DNA of 64,000 nucleotides, taken from Odontesthes bonariensis (lineage: Eukaryota > Chordata > Actinopteri > Atheriniformes > Atherinopsidae). Made by a program: the position numbers and the translations under genes. The stretch covers positions 1,564,501 to 1,628,500 of the forward strand of contig NC_134521.1 of assembly GCF_027942865.1 (NCBI RefSeq). The letters run 5' to 3'. The notes below the pieces were generated by a model. That model was not told the DNA's origin. It worked only from the letters and a program-made list of their open reading frames with translations, and did not search any database. The stretch's first letter is position 1; each line of letters opens with the position of its first letter. Of this stretch, positions 52,563 to 63,010 are shown in pieces.

Positions 52563-53196
52563 CAGTGAAAACCGCTTATAGTGGTCACGGATATAGTAAT
52601 CAACCGCTTATATAGATCAAAAGGCTTGGGACAGAATAATTTCTATACAAATGCTGTTAATAATAATAATAATAAATAAAATTATTTGTTTATAGTAATC
52701 AAGAAATCCGCTTATAAAGTTCATTTTTGGCCATTTTATGAATGTAAACATGTACAAAAATAATGTTAAAACTACTTGTAGCCATTTTATTTTTTACTCC
52801 TTTGATTCCTTTCTGGACGTCTGCTTCTGCCCTATATTCTTCCTCGCTAGCTAATGTAACGAGTTGACACCGGGCAGCAAGCGCGCGAATCATGGCTGGA
52901 AAAAGGAAGTAATTTTCTCTGAATGAAAAACGTAGTCTCCTCGAGGCGTATGACAAATTACCAAAAACGAGCCAACGAGATGCTGCGGCGAAGCTTGGCA
53001 TTCCTCAGGCTACCTTGTGTAGTCTAATTAAGCAACGAGAGACAGTCATGAATGCTATGGCATTTAGATGATATTCTGCATAAAAAAAATAAGTGAAATA
53101 CCTATACTGTAATACAAATTCGGTTTTAGTAATCAACCGCTTATAGTGTTCAAATTGGCTCTAGACCAATGTGATCACTATAAGCGGTTTCCACTG
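52563..53196 (+). mobile_element. Tigger/pogo-like deletion derivative
   Basis: The left end CAGTGAAAACCGCTTATAGT and the right end ctataagcggtttccactg pair with one mismatch over the first 19 bases, and TA flanks both sides (52561-52562, 53197-53198). The interior encodes the CENP-B-type N-terminal helix-turn-helix (FSLNEKRSLLEAYDKLPKT, SQRDAAAKLGIPQATLCSLI) from about 52892 to 53069, preceded by MAGKRK and an in-frame stop. The DDE domain is deleted. Confidence 0.85.
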
Positions 53197-53439
53197 TATA
53201 TAATTTAAGGTATTGTATTTTATATCTTACTATTTCATATCTTAATTAAAGATTAAATATCTTTGATATCTTTAAGGTCACAACATGTAAAATTAGTAAG
53301 ATTGTAAGATGTAAGATTTTTTTTAAATAAATATTTATTCAAGAAAATAAGTAAAAATAATATGAATTAACTATCAATAAAGCCACCATGAGGACGTTTT
53401 AAAACGTCTCTATAGGCCTACCTGTGTCTGTTCCTGGTG

Positions 53440-53560
53440 TAGTCCTATTTGTGGCCTCATTTTCGTGGCCGGCTCTGTAATCCCTCAGCATTGAAGAGGT
53501 GCTTTTATTAATGTAGGACAGCTCGGTCGAACAAATGTCACATTTAACCAGCCGAAAATA
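53440..53560 (-). pseudogene. BED zinc-finger remnant of the hAT
   Basis: The minus strand reads LVKCDICSTELSYINKSTSS, then MLRDYRAGHENEA. This gives the C-x2-C and H-x-like end of a BED finger (normally HLR.KH), with the second half degraded. It is the DNA-binding N-terminus of hAT transposases. Confidence 0.6.
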
Positions 53561-53962
53561 AAATAATTTAAAATGAGTCACTTTGAAATGGATTTGAATT
53601 CTGAAAGATCAAGTGGGAACTGGGAGGAACAGCATGAAACAACAAGGAAAGTAAAAACAAATGCCTTATTTGCCAATTTAAGGTCAAAATGGTCCCACAC
53701 GGCGGAAAACTTTTCTTTTTCTTTCTGGTTCCATTATGGCTTGTACATAAGATGTCCGTTTGAAATGATGAATGATTGTTTTGGCAAAGATGCATCCCGT
53801 TGACAGATTCGCTTAGTTTTAAACAGTTTGGAGCACCGCGTAACAGGCGATACTTCAGCTGTATCGGTCACGTGACTTTCTTGAAGCGGTACCATCACTA
53901 GTCAAGACCGAGACAAAACCGAGACCGAGTCAAGACCAAGACCAGACCAGTGTCCCACACTG

Positions 53963-56900
53963 CATGACACATTTATGATAAAATGTGGAACATGCAAACC
54001 ATAGGCACCCCTCAAATAGACCTATAAGTAATCCACATTCCCATAAAAACACCCACAGAAAACAAATGAAGATTTCCGTTCATTCACCTCTTTTGTTGAC
54101 CTATATTATGTCTGTATAATGAAATGTCTTGATAAAATAATCAAAAGGCACTGCAGAGATGAATTTCATCTGTGGGAACTTTACTTTGTTTTCTATAAGC
54201 AAACAAATACAAACATTAAGGAGCTGAAATCAACTTAACCATCTTTATTTAACACTAAAGTGAATCAATGATTTACCATCCATCTAATACAGCACATTTT
54301 TGTTTGTGCAAGCAATTTAAAAAATGATGACATCATATGCCATGGTACAATATGGCCAAACCAGTCAATTTTCTTACCATAATACTGAAATAACAATCAC
54401 CTTTAATGTGAATAAACATCCATGGAAAAGGAATAAAAGGGACAAATGTGTATTTTTCTAAACACACATCTAACAGATGATTGAGTGAGCCAGAGAGTAG
54501 CTTACAACACTTACACACATAAGCGCTAGTGTTTGACTACATAAAGTTATACATTTCTTTGTGTATTCAACCCCAAAATTAGCACTCTTAAGGTATGCTT
54601 ATAGCCAGGCAAAGCATATTTAATATGTGACATTAATGTTACTCTGTCTCCACTCTGGAGACTGCCGACTATGGCTCTCTCATCCAGGAGAGGGAGTGCG
54701 GCGTGTATCGTTTACGTCAGAGTTGGCGTTGATGTAACATAACTATATACACATTAGCTACATAGCTTTACGTCGCCTAGCTGTCTCGTAATTTTTAATA
54801 ACAAGAAAAAAACTTAACATAGGAATAAGACATGTCCTGACTCCTCACTCTCACACAAAGTTAACACTGCGGGTCGCTAACTTAATGTTACATCCATTGT
54901 AACATTAAGTTAGCTAATGCAGTGAGGTTGTGTGCTAATATGCTTGCGTGCCTAGCTAGGGGGTGAAAAACCGGCAAACAAATGAAACCTGTGTCCTGAA
55001 GCATATAGACATGGTTAGCAAACGTGTTTAGCTAGTATTCACTAAATCTCACTTACACTTGGCTTACCTTTCTTTATGCTTCCTCTCTAAGTGCCGGTAA
55101 AAGTTGGACGTGGTCCCAGCCGTCTGTTAGCGTTGCTTTACAAAATTTACTCGTTGCGCTCTTTTGGTTGTAGTTGTGCACAACAACTCTTTGTGGTTCA
55201 GGTAACCTCTTCACACGGCCTCTTCTCCCGTCACTCACATGCACTTTCACGGTGTGTGAAAGGGGTGACAGCAATACGCTAAATTAAAAAATGTTACACA
55301 GACATCTGTTCACTTGAAAAATCCAATTTAAAAAAAAAAAAACATTTATGCCAAGTATAGGAAAGAAGTGTTTCACAAGTTCAGAGAAATAAACTACAGA
55401 CTTACCTTAACCCACAGAGTAAAACTGTAAATTGTTTTACCCATAACATCCTACATACATAGTTGGATTTCAGATTTAAAGGCAAATGTATTCACAGTTT
55501 CAATATACTACCGTATTTTCCAGACTATAAGTCGCATCAGTCAAAAAAAAATTTCAAATATAAGTCGCACCTGGCTATAAATCACAGGACCAGCCAAACT
55601 ATGAAAAAGCTAACATTAGCTTGCGTCAGTCAACGTTACCTTTAGCCTCTCAAGCCAGTACCCTCAGCATCCGCCCAAATCGCCCAACGTCCACATTGGC
55701 TAATGAGTCTATCTGTCACCTGAGCTATCATTAGTACCAATAAGTAACACACAAACATCGTGTTTTTATTGCCTCTTTCTCCGGTACTATAGAAAAACAC
55801 GGACCTTCACACTGTCAGAAATTTAGTATCGACATGGTTCCAAAATCTTGCTTCTTGTGGCGTCGCTTCAACTGATGATTTGTTCTCAACATCATACTTA
55901 AAAAATGCTTTACATATGGTTTTAATTTCTTAATAAATTAATAAAAAAAGAAGACATTAGTAAAATCGTCTTATCGGATCAAATGACAGTGTCACATGTT
56001 GAATATACGTAAAGCAATAAATTTACCTCTAAATGTTAACCTTACCAACAGACTTTTATTCACATTTCTCTCATTTAAAGGGGAAGATATCTGTGCACTT
56101 CCCAATATTTAACAAAAACAAACAAATAATAATAAATAGCATATAGAAGAAGTAAACTCCACTTACCAATCTGAGACATCTGCAAGGTGCTACTTCTGGC
56201 AAAATGTTTCCTCTTGATCCAAATCTACGGTTCTGATGAGGGCTTTAAATGAGAAATACGTATATACGCTGGTACCATTTCGATGTACAACTTCCCAAAC
56301 AGAAGAGGTCGGCAGGGCACTATATAAATCCATAATTTCACTTTGAGGGAGAAAGAGTAATGTTCTCTCAGTCCCTTTTAAAAGACTAATCATGCAAAGA
56401 AAATTTTATCCATCACAGGATAATTTTATATTTTCTAAAACACACCTTTGAGAACTTTGATAAGAAAATGGGCAGAAAATGCACACTTACCTGTGAAACC
56501 TGTTCCAGCCAGCTGCTGTTTTGATATATGTTTTTATAAACTGGTTTTGCTTATTTCTATCATTTAAGGACAGTATTAAAACGTGACTTCTCAGGACTCT
56601 CAGTATCTCCTCAAAATATAAGACCTTTTGTATTTTAAAAACAGAAAACTTGTTGTTGATTTAGATTTAAAAATTCTACATTAAACCTTTAAATAATCTT
56701 AAACGTGCAATAAGGGATTTTTGAGCTATTGACCTATGAATCATTCAAGCAGAATAAAGGCTCCCAACTCAAGGGATGAACCAGTGCTGTGTCGACACAT
56801 AACAGATAACTTAGCAAAGGAGATTTTAACCACCTACTAAACAAAATAGTCCACTAAAAATATCCCAGTACTGTATTTAGAGTAATTCCACCGTTTTATT

Positions 56901-57596
56901 TTGTCAGCTAACAGCTATTTACACTATAGTTGTTATATCTCTGACAATTTGATCATCTACCTTTGCCTCGATCAGTTTTTAGTGACTTTGAAACACAATA
57001 AAACGTAGTTAAAAATCAGCAGTTTAGGCAGAATACAAAGACCTGCGACTCCTGTGTTCTGAGAGTAGACAAAATAATATATATATCTACATATTTTATA
57101 TAATTTATTAACATCTCCTCTGATGTTACCGACAGCTCCTCCATTAAAATGAATGACATGTCTTGTCTTGGCTAACTTATGCCTAGCTTACAGAAGATAT
57201 GCTGACATACTTTTTAAAAGTTAATTACACTACCTTATCATCAGGAAACACTTACGATACAAGCTCACAGTCTCACCCACACGTTTGACCTCTTTCTGTG
57301 ATGTGCTGTCATGTCCCGAAGCGAGAAAGTGTCGAAGAAAGATCAGCCGTTGAATTCTTCCCGCCAGTTCGGGAGGTTCGTGAAGGCACAAAATGGCGGA
57401 TACCAAATAAGGTAAATTCTCCTCTCATCTCACAACCGTTCAAAACAACCGCTACAGCTTCTTCTTCTTCTTCTTCTTCTGTAACCGCTACAGCTGACGG
57501 TGATACCGTCATTTAAACTAGCGGAACCAGTAAAGGGCTGCCAGATAATCACCAATATCCTCCATAAGGTCACTGCATAAACAAGTGGGTCTCAAT
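53963..57596. other. Long AT-rich spacer without a recognised gene
   Basis: No ORF has a recognisable domain. Bases 55511-55600 carry a MITE-like sequence (ccgtattttccagactataa, then gtcgcacctggctataa), a repeat type common in vertebrate genomes, with no partner end seen. Bases 57290-57420 are richer in CpG and could be a promoter or exon of an unseen gene, but no coding frame supports this. A CTT-type microsatellite occupies 57459-57480. Confidence 0.4.
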
Positions 57597-58298
57597 TAGG
57601 GTTGCCAACTCCTTGAAAAAAAAATAAGGGACACCTCATTGGCAGGAACGGCCGACCCGATTGCCTTCACCCTTCCTGGCGTGGTGATTTTTTTTTGGCT
57701 CTTTTTTTGTAAGTGACATGATTTTTTAACTATTTGACTCGAACCTGAATTGAATTAAATGCAATTAAATAAACACATGGAAAACAAATGTTTAACCAGA
57801 AATGTACTTTATTACAAAATAACAAAATAAACTGAATAAAATAAATATCTTTCTTAAACAGAAATCTGTCTTAAACTTAAAACTGTATAAATAAATATAA
57901 AACAATAGATAGACAATAACAAAAGTGCAAACAGACTTGTAAACTTGTAAACATATTTAAAAATAGAACTTATGAACTTAATGCACAACTCAACTCAATG
58001 CAATTTTGCATGCGCAACTCAACGCTACTTGATGAGCGGGATTCCATATTGTCGTACTCCTTTATGAATATGCTGTCAGCTCATTGGTCACAGAGCAGGA
58101 GAGGACCAGGGAGCAGGTTTACCTTACATTTTCATATAAAGCGCCGTGTTATTCATTTATTCCACTGACATTTGATTTTTTTTTATTCTCACGATAATAC
58201 GGGACAAAGTGCGTCCCTTTTCAGCTCAATACGGGACGCGTACATTTGTTTCTAAATACGGGATGATTCCGTTTTTCAAGGGACGGTTGGCAACCCTA
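57597..58298. mobile_element. hAT MITE with perfect 8-bp target duplication
   Basis: The left end TAGGGTTGCCAAC and the right end gttggcaaccctaare exact inverses over 13 bp, each followed inward by a tccttgaaaaa/tcccttgaaaaa stretch. The target duplication gtctcaat is perfect at 57589-57596 and 58299-58306. The interior has palindromic ataaggga / aatacggga words and AT-rich filler, with no ORF. The perfect duplication suggests moderate to recent age. Confidence 0.88.
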
Positions 58299-59018
58299 GT
58301 CTCAATATCTCCAGTAAAAGAAAACCTAAATAAGCTTTTCATCTATTATTCACCCATTGAGCTAGCTAAATTATGTTAATTTGTACAAAATATAGAATCA
58401 TTCAAAATATAAAGAAGCTAACTTTCAAACCACATTTATGTTTTTAGGCCCAGTGATGGACTGGAGACCCGTCCAGGGTATACCCTGAGCCTTATAAAAA
58501 GTCAACAAAGTGTAAAGAATATCTATGTTTTCATGTTGTTCTTAACTGTTAAATCTACTTTATTTTTATGGATATATATATATAAGCTGCGTTTTTGCAT
58601 TACAGACTACAGTAAACTATATAAAAACTTGAATGAAAACATGAGGACATGAGAAATATTTGAAAATTTCATTGTCATAAAATCAAAAGTTGTACCGTAT
58701 CAATGGCAAAGAGAAATTACTTTGTTACAATGTTATAATCTATTGTTTACAAAAAGGAAACGAGAAAAAAAAAGGTTATAATCAGGCCAAATGACCTGTA
58801 TTTTACTTTCTAGTTGTAAAGTGGCCTCAGATTACATGAACTGGTGCTATATTTATAAAATTGATTAAACTTCATTCATGAAATCTAAACTGAATAAAAA
58901 ATAATAACATTTAAAGGGGAAAAAGAGGAATTCTGCACACTTCTTCCAAGAGATTGATAAATCTGCATAAATCCTTTGATTGTGTTCTTAAATCAAAGGA
59001 TTTTAGAACACACACATA
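58299..59018. other. Spacer with a small repeat fragment
   Basis: Bases 58447-58490 (gtgatggactggagacccgt, then ccagggtataccctgagcc) are a fragment of a common teleost interspersed repeat. The rest is AT-rich and unannotated. Confidence 0.45.
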
Positions 59019-59395
59019 TTTTTTGCTGGAAGTGCCCAGGTCAGAATACAAACCCTGGGGTGAGCGAGCCTTTTACCAAAGCTGCCCCCAGGCTCTGGAA
59101 TAAGCCCCCCGTCCAGCTGCGTCTTATTTCTGACTCGGGCCTCTTCACATCTGGGCTAAAAACCTACTTATTTAGGATGGCTTTAATACCCAGTAGCATG
59201 ATGACACTTTTATCTTATTTTATCTTATTTGATTTTGTTGTATCTTATTGCTTTCACTGCTCTTTTATTGTTTTTATTTGTTTTTACTTATTCTTCTCTT
59301 TATTTATTACCTGCTATAAAGCACTTTGGTTCATCGTAACGATTGTCTGTAAAGGGCTGTATAAATAAAATACATTTACATTTACATATACATAT
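59019..59395 (+). mobile_element. 5'-truncated L2-clade LINE 3' end
   Basis: The same subfamily as 6045-7040: gaagtgcccaggtcagaata, then FTKAAPRLWNKPPVQLRLIS and LFTSGLKTYLFRMALIPSS. Closes with aagcactttggttcatcg, gggctgtataaataaaa and a CATTTA-type tail. Only the last part of the ORF remains. Confidence 0.85.
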
Positions 59396-59433
59396 ATGTT
59401 GCATCCTATGACAAGGTGTCAGCCTAGAAATGT

Positions 59434-59434
59434 A

Positions 59435-59520
<86 letters not shown>

Positions 59521-59521
59521 T
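59434..59521. repeat. GATA microsatellite
   Basis: About 22 uninterrupted ATAG units following the LINE tail; probably length-variable. Confidence 0.95.
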
Positions 59522-59828
59522 TATTAAAGACTCGTAGTCCAGATCACATAGAAAAACAATCAATTATAAAAGTACATAAAAAGAACATTCATAAAAAAAT
59601 AAAAATAATAATAAAAACACTCCTAATCTTTTAGGAGGCAATCATACCAATGTTTCCAATATACAGATTTATCTTACTGCACTTTATTTAATCTTAGTCA
59701 ACAGTAGGATAATTCTATTATTAGAGTCATTTAGCCAGCAAATAAATGTATACATAAGTTTCCTTAAAAACACCCATCAAACAGCTGACATTCGCAGACA
59801 CAAACATTTCACTGGCACTGCTCCATCA
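59522..59828. other. Spacer
   Basis: AT-rich, with A-rich runs near 59571-59620; nothing was recognised. Confidence 0.4.
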
Positions 59829-59945
59829 TTATAATATAATATAATATAATATAACAAAACACAATATAATATAATATAACATGACATGACATGACATGAC
59901 ATGACATGATATGATATGATATAATATAATATAATATAATATAAC
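59829..59945. repeat. Compound pentanucleotide microsatellite
   Basis: ATAAT units, then ACATG units (59879-59905), an ATATG transition and ATAAT units again. The ordered blocks suggest point-mutated units that were then amplified. Confidence 0.9.
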
Positions 59946-60010
59946 TGTTTTTATTTCACTTGGGCTACATTTTAAACCGTCCTGTCAAAGTGATATAGTA
60001 CCGTAAAATT

Positions 60011-60082
60011 GCCACTAGGGGCACCGCAGCAACAGTCTGTGACGTCAAAGCTGCTTTTATTTTGAAAGTGTAAACCGGAAGT
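60011..60082 (+). promoter_or_regulatory. trappc14 core promoter sites: CRE and ETS
   Basis: TGACGTCA, a full CRE palindrome, is at 60040-60047. CCGGAAGT, an ETS-type site, is at 60075-60082. A weaker CTCF-like ccactaggggca lies at 60012-60023. There is no TATA box and the downstream leader is GC-rich, as usual for a housekeeping promoter. These sites sit 75-120 bp before the start codon. Binding is inferred from motif only. Confidence 0.5.
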
Positions 60083-60159
60083 GTGCGTTTCATTGTTCGG
60101 CTCTGCGTCCCTTTACGCTGCTCCTGGTCCCGCTCGCTCAGCCTCCTCCGGTCGTCGCC

Positions 60160-60352
60160 ATGGTGCAGATGATGGAGTCGCAGTGCGAGTATTTCATGTA
60201 TTTCCCGGCGGTGCCCATCACGGATCTGTCGGACCCGGCCCGCTACCGCACGCTGCCCCGCCGGAGCCACCTCTACCTGGGCGAGACGGTCCGCTTCCTG
60301 CTGGTGCTGCGCTGCCGGGACGCGGGGGCGACGCCACCGGAGCAGGGCCCCG
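60160..60352 (+). CDS. trappc14: trappc14 (C7orf43/MAP11) exon 1
   Basis: ATG at 60160 in a strong context (gtcgccATGG) gives MVQMMESQCEYFMYFPAVPI, then DPARYRTLPRRSHLYLGETV and RFLLVLRCRD. Human TRAPPC14 begins MESQC.Y.MYFPAVP and has ALPRRNHLYLGETVRFLLVLRCR, so this is its N-terminus; ATG at 60172 corresponds to the human start. TRAPPC14 is a subunit of the TRAPP II complex, linked to Rabin8 traffic and ciliogenesis, and to microtubules. Donor CG/GTAAGG follows at 60353, leaving phase 1. The gene continues at 62617; later exons lie beyond the window. Confidence 0.88.
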
Positions 60353-60627
60353 GTAAGGAAGGGGGCGAACCGGGAAGATGATGCCCCGTCCGGCGGGCTT
60401 CCGATAAAAAGATACATTATCTCTCTGTTGTGATCCGCAATGCGTTTGTTTCCGTTGTTAAGGAGTTCGCTCTGTCACGAGTGTTGATGTATTTAATATT
60501 AATGAATGTTTTACAAAAGCAGGTGGATGTGAGAAATAGCGTTTTCAACATTGAGGGGATTCGCCAGTGTTCCTTATAGCTTTCCGTAGCAGACTCTTAC
60601 GTGGTATTATTCCTCAGTGTGCAATGT

Positions 60628-61437
60628 GCAGTGAGTGAGAAACTAAGGGAACCCCTGATCCAGCAGCTGGCAGCAGCAGTGAGTCAGAAACTAAGTGAAC
60701 CCCTGATCCAGCAGCTGGTAGCAGCAGTGTGTGAGAAACTAAGTGAACCCCTGATCCAGCAGCTGGCAGCAGCAGTGTGTGAGAAACTAAGTGAACCCCT
60801 GATCCAGCAGCTGGCAGCAGCAGTGAGTGAGAAACTAAGTGAACCCCTGATCCAGCAGCTGGTAGCAGCAGTGTGTGAGAAACTAAGTGAACCCCTGATC
60901 CAGCAGCCGGCAGCAGCAGTGTGTGAGAAACTAAGTGAACCCCTGATCCAGCAGCCGGTAGCAGCAGTGAGTGAGAAACTAAGGGAACCCCTGATCCAGC
61001 AGCTGGTAGCAGCAGTGTGTGAGAAACTAAGTGAACCCCTGATCCAGCAGCTGGTAGCAGCAGTGTGTGAGAAACTAAGTGAACCCCTGATCCAGCAGCT
61101 GGTAGCAGCAGTGTGTGAGAAACTAAGTGAACCCCTGATCCAGCAGCTGGCAGCAGCAGTGTGTGAGAAACTAAGTGAACCCCTGATCCAGCAGCTGGCA
61201 GCAGCAGTGAGTGAGAAACTAAGTGAACCCCTGATCCAGCAGCTGGCAGCAGCAGTGTGTGAGAAACTAAGTGAACCCCTGATCCAGCAGCTGGCAGCAG
61301 CAGTGAGTGAGAAACTAAGTGAACCCCTGATCCAGCAGCTGGCAGCAGCAGTGTGTGAGAAACTAAGTGAACCCCTGATCCAGCAGCTGGTAGCAGCAGT
61401 GAGTGAGAAACTAAGTGAACCCCTGATCCAGCAGCTG
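60628..61437. repeat. 48-bp minisatellite, about 17 units, open on both strands
   Basis: Unit gcagtgagtgagaaactaag, then tgaacccctgatccagcagc, then tggcagca. Variants are few: gtgagt/gtgtgt, aagtga/aaggga, ctggca/ctggta, ctg/ccg. Because 48 is a multiple of three, the plus strand is open as repeats of VSEKLSEPLIQQLAAA and the minus strand is open too. The array sits in intron 1. It starts without an ATG and lacks splice signals of its own, so coding is unlikely. Confidence 0.93.
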
Positions 61438-61645
61438 TCCTGAATGTTTTCCACTTGTGAATAATCTTTCTCTCTGTAGAACGATGGACTCCAGATAGTT
61501 TGGAAGCGGCCCTTTAACCCTTCCCAGGTTGATGGGCAGCAGCTGCTTCTCTGAGATCATTGCTGATGTCTTTCCTCCTTGGCATCATGTTAACCTGAAT
61601 GCTGCAGAACTTCTGCTTTTATAGAGCTGCTCACACTGACTGATC

Positions 61646-61845
61646 ATCAGTTAATCAGAGCATTGATCAGTTAATCAGAGCATTGATCAGTTAATCAGAG
61701 CATTGATCAGTTAATCAGAGCATTGATCAGTTAATCAGAGCATTGATCAGTTAGTCAGAGCATTGATCAGTTAGTCAGAGCATTGATCAGTTAATCAGAG
61801 CATTGATCAGTTAATCAGAGCATTGATCAGTTAATCAGAGCATTG
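61646..61845. repeat. 20-bp minisatellite, ten units
   Basis: Ten copies of atcagttaatcagagcattg, two of them with ttagtc in place of ttaatc. The array ends in atcagcagctcct, which continues the unit's first five bases. Confidence 0.93.
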
Positions 61846-61882
61846 ATCAGCAGCTCCTCTGAGTTCCTGTGGAAGCAGGAAC

Positions 61883-61908
61883 GGTTCACTTAGTTTCTCA
61901 CTCACTGC
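61883..61908 (-). repeat. Inverted half-unit of the 48-bp minisatellite
   Basis: The 26 bases are an exact reverse complement of the first half of the 48-bp unit (gcagtgagtgagaaactaag, then tgaacc). The position is about 450 bp past the array, just beyond the 20-bp array. Confidence 0.8.
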
Positions 61909-62609
61909 TTCTGTGTTTTGTCTCAGTTTTTGTTCAATTAATAATGAAACAATGTAATATGTCATGTGTTGGTGACCAGAGGATTTTTTAAAATTATGTC
62001 CTTATTAATTCATCTACTATGACAAAAATTAACTAGTTCTCTGGCTTTCGCCCGCAGTCCAAAAACGTGCACGTGAGGTTAACTGGTGATTATAAATTGA
62101 CTCCAGGACTGAGCGTGCACGATTGTGATGATTTCACTGAGCAAACATTCATAAAGAATTATATCATCTGAACACTGTAAATTTCATTTTTACAAATTAG
62201 TAGGAAGATTTACTGTTTTCTGCAAAGTGCTTCATAGATTAATTTTTTTTTTAAATACGAGTTAATAACGGACTAAACAAAGATTCCATAGAGAAGTGGA
62301 CCAAAGTACTTCATAGAGAATTAAAATAGAGCTCAAATTCAAGGGGAAAATATGATCCAAAACATGGTTTAATAGTCAATAAAAAGTGGATCAAAGCAGG
62401 ACAAAAACACTCATGAATACTTAAAAAGGAAACATTTTCAGAAAATACGAGACAGAAGTTGGACTGAAGCAAACGGCAATTTTGATGTTGAGTTAATCCA
62501 AGATTTAAAGTCTTCTGATTGCATCCACAGGTGTGAAAAAGCCTCTCATGATAAACGATTGAAATCGGTCTGTACGATGTAGCAGAACTGAGCCCGTGAT
62601 GTCTGTCCT

Positions 62610-62623
62610 CCAGCAGGGGGCGC
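62610..62623 (+). promoter_or_regulatory. CTCF-type core motif across the exon 2 acceptor
   Basis: CCAGCAGGGGGCGC fits the CTCF core CCASYAGRKGGCRS at every position. It overlaps the splice acceptor cagcag/gg of trappc14 exon 2, itself a tandem NAGNAG (AG at 62612-62613 and 62615-62616) whose two choices differ by one codon and keep frame. Binding is not shown. Confidence 0.5.
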
Positions 62624-62936
62624 CGATGGTTTCGGGACAGAATTGGCCAGTAGCCGTGCGTGGAGGGAGCTGGCCGGCTCGCTGTGCGCCGTGGCCAGCG
62701 TCAGTCCAGGTGAGAGCAGCCGCCATCGAGGCAACCACCACCACGACTACCAGAGCAGCGGGGACGAGGCCAACGAGGACGGCGAGGACGACTACATCGC
62801 CGCGGCGGAGGCGGCGATCGCAGCACTCGGCAGCAGGGTGGACTCCCGGTGTCGGAGCTTCAGGAACTGCAAACCGTTGCTCATCCACAACTCGTCTGGG
62901 ACGGCGTTGAGGGAGTTCCGCAGGGCACCTGTTCAG
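62617..62936 (+). CDS. trappc14: trappc14 exon 2
   Basis: Joined to exon 1 (phase 1) it reads GGADGFGTELASSRAWRELA, then GSLCAVASVSPGE, an acidic stretch (DEANEDGEDDYIAAAEAAIA) and FRNCKPLLIHNSSGTALREF. Human TRAPPC14 has SRGAWAELATALAALASVS and FRGCSPLLTH at these places. Donor CAG/GTACCC lies at 62937, leaving phase 0. Frame, phase and both splice sites agree with exon 1. The acidic insert is longer than I recall in the human protein. The next exon is not visible within the following kilobase. Confidence 0.82.
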
Positions 62937-63010
62937 GTACCCGAACGTCTTGAATTGGACTGTAATTCCCTGAGATGATGCTACATGACTAATAATGAAT
63001 TGATTTAATC

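Larger units (their letters stand above)
52383..53900 (-). mobile_element. hAT element with BED-finger remnant, itself hosting a Tigger
   Basis: The ends tagtgatgg (52383-) and ccatcacta (to 53900) are inverse over 9 bp. The flanks gtcgagac (52375-52382) and gtcaagac (53901-53908) match at 7 of 8, fitting a hAT target duplication, though the host is itself repetitive. A minus-strand BED finger lies at 53440-53560. The transposase core is missing. Confidence 0.7.
52310..53962. mobile_element. CAAGAC-repeat element hosting nested transposons
   Basis: Begins cagtgttgtagtcaagacc and ends near cagtgtcccacactg. Both outer parts are built of gaccaagac/gaccgagac words (52330-52382, 53901-53950). Its body is interrupted by a hAT at 52383-53900. 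The outer target duplication could not be verified, so the limits are approximate. Confidence 0.45.
60353..62616 (+). other. trappc14: trappc14 intron 1
   Basis: From GTAAGG at 60353 to the AG at 62615-62616. The intron contains a 48-bp minisatellite, a 20-bp minisatellite and repeat fragments. Bases 62045-62115 (ccaaaaacgtgcacgtgagg, then gtgattataaattgactcc) belong to the same common teleost repeat type as 58447-58490. Bases 61480-61640 resemble a teleost interspersed repeat (gcatcatgttaacctgaatg), from which the 20-bp array appears to have expanded. Confidence 0.8.

Noticed and set aside
52310-53962. A confirmed hAT target duplication for the outermost element
   Set aside because: The flanking 8-mers (atgtctaa and catgacac) do not match, so its limits are given as approximate.
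57290-57520. Start of an unseen gene (CpG-richer, ORFs on both strands)
   Set aside because: The frames end in a CTT microsatellite and show no domain or splice-supported continuation.
59434-59945. CRISPR-like array
   Set aside because: These are simple microsatellites without unique spacers, in a vertebrate genome.
60601-61443. A 280-codon plus-strand ORF and a 256-codon minus-strand ORF as genes
   Set aside because: Both are products of a 48-bp tandem repeat divisible by three, lie in the trappc14 intron, lack a proper ATG start and have no flanking coding sequence.
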